DNA of 64,000 bases from an uncultured Prochlorococcus sp. Its GTDB lineage: Bacteria; Cyanobacteriota; Cyanobacteriia; PCC-6307; Cyanobiaceae. Made by a program: the position numbers and the translations under genes. The number at the start of each line of letters is the position of its first letter. Position 1 is the stretch's first letter. The notes beneath the pieces are model-generated. The model was not told the DNA's origin, did not search any database, and saw only the letters and a program-made list of their open reading frames with translations. Below, one piece after another: positions 62,038 to 64,000 of this stretch. The stretch covers positions 1 through 64,000 of the forward strand of contig CACLGU010000002.1 in assembly GCA_902606505.1 (NCBI GenBank), written 5' to 3'.

Positions 62038-62940
62038 TTATCTATCTCTGTTTGTTATAAAGTCGGCTAATGATATTAAGTGCTTTGCATCTGCCCCCCA
62101 AGGTTCAATTGCTTTTTTTGCTTTTTCAACTAAATCGTATGCTCTTTTCTTTGACTCCTCCATACCAAGTAATTTAGGGTAAGTAGTTTTATCGGCTAAA
62201 AGATCTTTACCAGCAGTTTTACCAAGCTTTTCACTACTTGAAGTTAAATCAAGAATATCATCTATTATTTGGAAGGCCAAACCAATGCCCTCTGCATATG
62301 TTGTTAGAGCTTGTAAAAGTTTTTCGTTAGCGCCTGCGATCATCGCACCTGTTCTTACACAAGCCTTTAATAAAGCCCCAGTCTTATGAAGATGAATATA
62401 TTCGAGGGTATCAAGGTCGACTTCTTTGCCTTCGCATTCTAAATCAACAACTTGCCCTCCGACTAGGCCTGGCGCACCAGCGACTAAGGATAATTCGCCA
62501 ATTACATTTAATAATCTATTTGGATCTACTCCAGGGCTTCTTAAAGAGACCATTTCAAAGGCCCTAGTTAATAAAGCATCGCCTGCAAGAATAGCTATTG
62601 CATCTCCATATACTTTATGATTCGTTGGCCTACCTCTCCTCAAGTCATCATTATCCATAGCGGGAAGATCATCATGAATCAAGGACATTGTATGGATCAT
62701 TTCTATCGCTACTGCTGTAGGAACAGCAAGAGAGGGTTCTCCCCCAGCCAGTGAGCAAGATGCTAAACATAAAATTGGTCTTATTCTTTTACCGCCAGCT
62801 AAAAGGGAATATCTCATTGATTCTCTTAATATTTTTGGATTCTCAGGGCCCAAGGAAAAATCAAGTGCTTCTTCTACAACCTTTCTTGTGTGTTTAAGAT
62901 ACTTTTCAAAATCAGAAATGCTATTTATAACTTCAGTCAT
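62038..62940 (-). CDS. crtE: Geranylgeranyl diphosphate synthase
   Basis: 300 aa; [29 protein letters not shown]. Confidence 0.95.
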   Translation of the reverse strand: MTEVINSISDFEKYLKHTRKVVEEALDFSLGPENPKILRESMRYSLLAGGKRIRPILCLASCSLAGGEPSLAVPTAVAIEMIHTMSLIHDDLPAMDNDDLRRGRPTNHKVYGDAIAILAGDALLTRAFEMVSLRSPGVDPNRLLNVIGELSLVAGAPGLVGGQVVDLECEGKEVDLDTLEYIHLHKTGALLKACVRTGAMIAGANEKLLQALTTYAEGIGLAFQIIDDILDLTSSSEKLGKTAGKDLLADKTTYPKLLGMEESKKRAYDLVEKAKKAIEPWGADAKHLISLADFITNRDR

Positions 62941-62976
62941 TTTATCCCTTTAGTAAAAAAAATTTCATCTTGGAGT

Positions 62977-63873
62977 TTATGGCAAAAGATCATTGAGATT
63001 TGATGATAAACCAAATTGTTTTTGCCAGCTAAAAATAGTATTCACAAGTAACATTGTTACTGTCATTGGTCCAACGCCTCCCGGTACAGGAGTGTATGCA
63101 AATACTTTTGAAATAACATCTTCTAATAATACATCGCCACATAATCTGGTTTGATTTTTATTGGAACTTTTTAATCTATGTATTCCAACATCAATAATTA
63201 CTGCTCCTTCTTTCACAAAACTAGAATCTATAAGATTGGGTTTTCCTGCAGCCGCAATTAGTACGTCGGCTTCTCTACAGATTTTATTCAAATTTAATGT
63301 TTTTGAATGAGTCATTGTTACCGTGCCATTAAGATTCAACAACATAAGCGATAGGGGTTTCCCAACAAGCAAACTTCTTCCAATAACAACAATTTTCTTG
63401 CCTTCAATTTTAATATTTTGGGATCTTAACAAATTAATAATTCCTGCTGGTGTGCATGATCTCATCGCAGGCTCATTTTTCACTAATTTCCCGATGTTTA
63501 CCTCATTTAATCCATCTACATCTTTGCTTGGATTAATATGGCTGATGAGTTTTTGCTCATCAAACTTCTTTGGGATGGGAAGTTGTAGCAACATTCCATC
63601 AATATTCTTGTCTAAGTTTAGTTTGTTTATTAATTGTTCAACTTCTTTTTGCTCTACATTATCTTTAAGATGAAAGATGAAGCTTTTTATTCCGACTCTT
63701 GAACATGCTTTCTCTTTATTATTGACGTAAACACCACTTGCTGGGTCTTCACCTATTCTTATTACGGCTAATCCAGGAGCTCTTTTTGCAATTTCTTTAT
63801 TACTAGAAATATATTCATTTAATCTCTCCTCAATTTCAAGAGATAATTTTTTACCGTCTAATTTTAATGACAT
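62977..63873 (-). CDS. folD: Methylenetetrahydrofolate dehydrogenase/cyclohydrolase
   Basis: 298 aa; [33 protein letters not shown]. Confidence 0.97.
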   Translation of the reverse strand: MSLKLDGKKLSLEIEERLNEYISSNKEIAKRAPGLAVIRIGEDPASGVYVNNKEKACSRVGIKSFIFHLKDNVEQKEVEQLINKLNLDKNIDGMLLQLPIPKKFDEQKLISHINPSKDVDGLNEVNIGKLVKNEPAMRSCTPAGIINLLRSQNIKIEGKKIVVIGRSLLVGKPLSLMLLNLNGTVTMTHSKTLNLNKICREADVLIAAAGKPNLIDSSFVKEGAVIIDVGIHRLKSSNKNQTRLCGDVLLEDVISKVFAYTPVPGGVGPMTVTMLLVNTIFSWQKQFGLSSNLNDLLP

Positions 63874-64000
63874 TTATAAAAAGTTCTCCTTTTTACATCT
63901 AGGATGCCTATAATTTTAAATTAATCAAATAGATTTAATTATATTCTGTGCAAAACATTACATCTACCTTAAAAAAATTGTTTTATCTATGGAAGAAGAG

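Noticed and set aside
63989-64000. Possible gene start ATGGAAGAAGAG at the window end
   Set aside because: Only four codons visible; cannot be supported.

Overview
The window is about 64 kb of very AT-rich, densely packed cyanobacterial chromosome. Gene content (psbY, hli, CyanoP/PsbP, ycf54, crtH, sasA, petH, zwf-opcA, tandem porins, recCBD) points to a high-light-adapted Prochlorococcus; that assignment is inference, no search was run. From about 6.7 kb to the end the region is mostly ordinary housekeeping genes. The first 6.5 kb is different: an integrase-less mosaic built on a tRNA-Pro(TGG) gene. One intact tRNA-Pro (5042-5118) sits among three partial copies (394-443, 3796-3843, 6415-6456) that all share the anticodon-arm core TGCTCCCAAAGCACC. 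The copies delimit three cargo modules. Module 1 is an operon with a passenger-less intimin/invasin-type (inverse autotransporter, type Ve) beta-barrel and two paralogous secreted proteins. Module 2 holds four tiny ORFs with strong Shine-Dalgarno sites, one carrying a twin CX3C motif. Module 3 is a YadA-like (type Vc) trimeric-autotransporter-anchor protein with an unusual C-terminal coiled-coil extension. Module boundaries carry 11-bp GTGCATTTTGG iterons, paired AATCGCT motifs and GTCGC repeats that look like recombinase arm or core sites. The best candidate for an undescribed system is this serial tRNA-Pro island of non-autonomous modules delivering type V surface proteins. Other points: two tandem porins whose roughly 1 kb barrel region plus terminator appears identical at nucleotide level while the N-termini differ, each with a Yfr1-seed-complementary GTGTGAGGA at its start codon; an OmpR-type regulator lacking the receiver phospho-aspartate; and a start-proximal hairpin before a DEAD-box helicase. 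All calls are by eye from sequence and the supplied ORFs.
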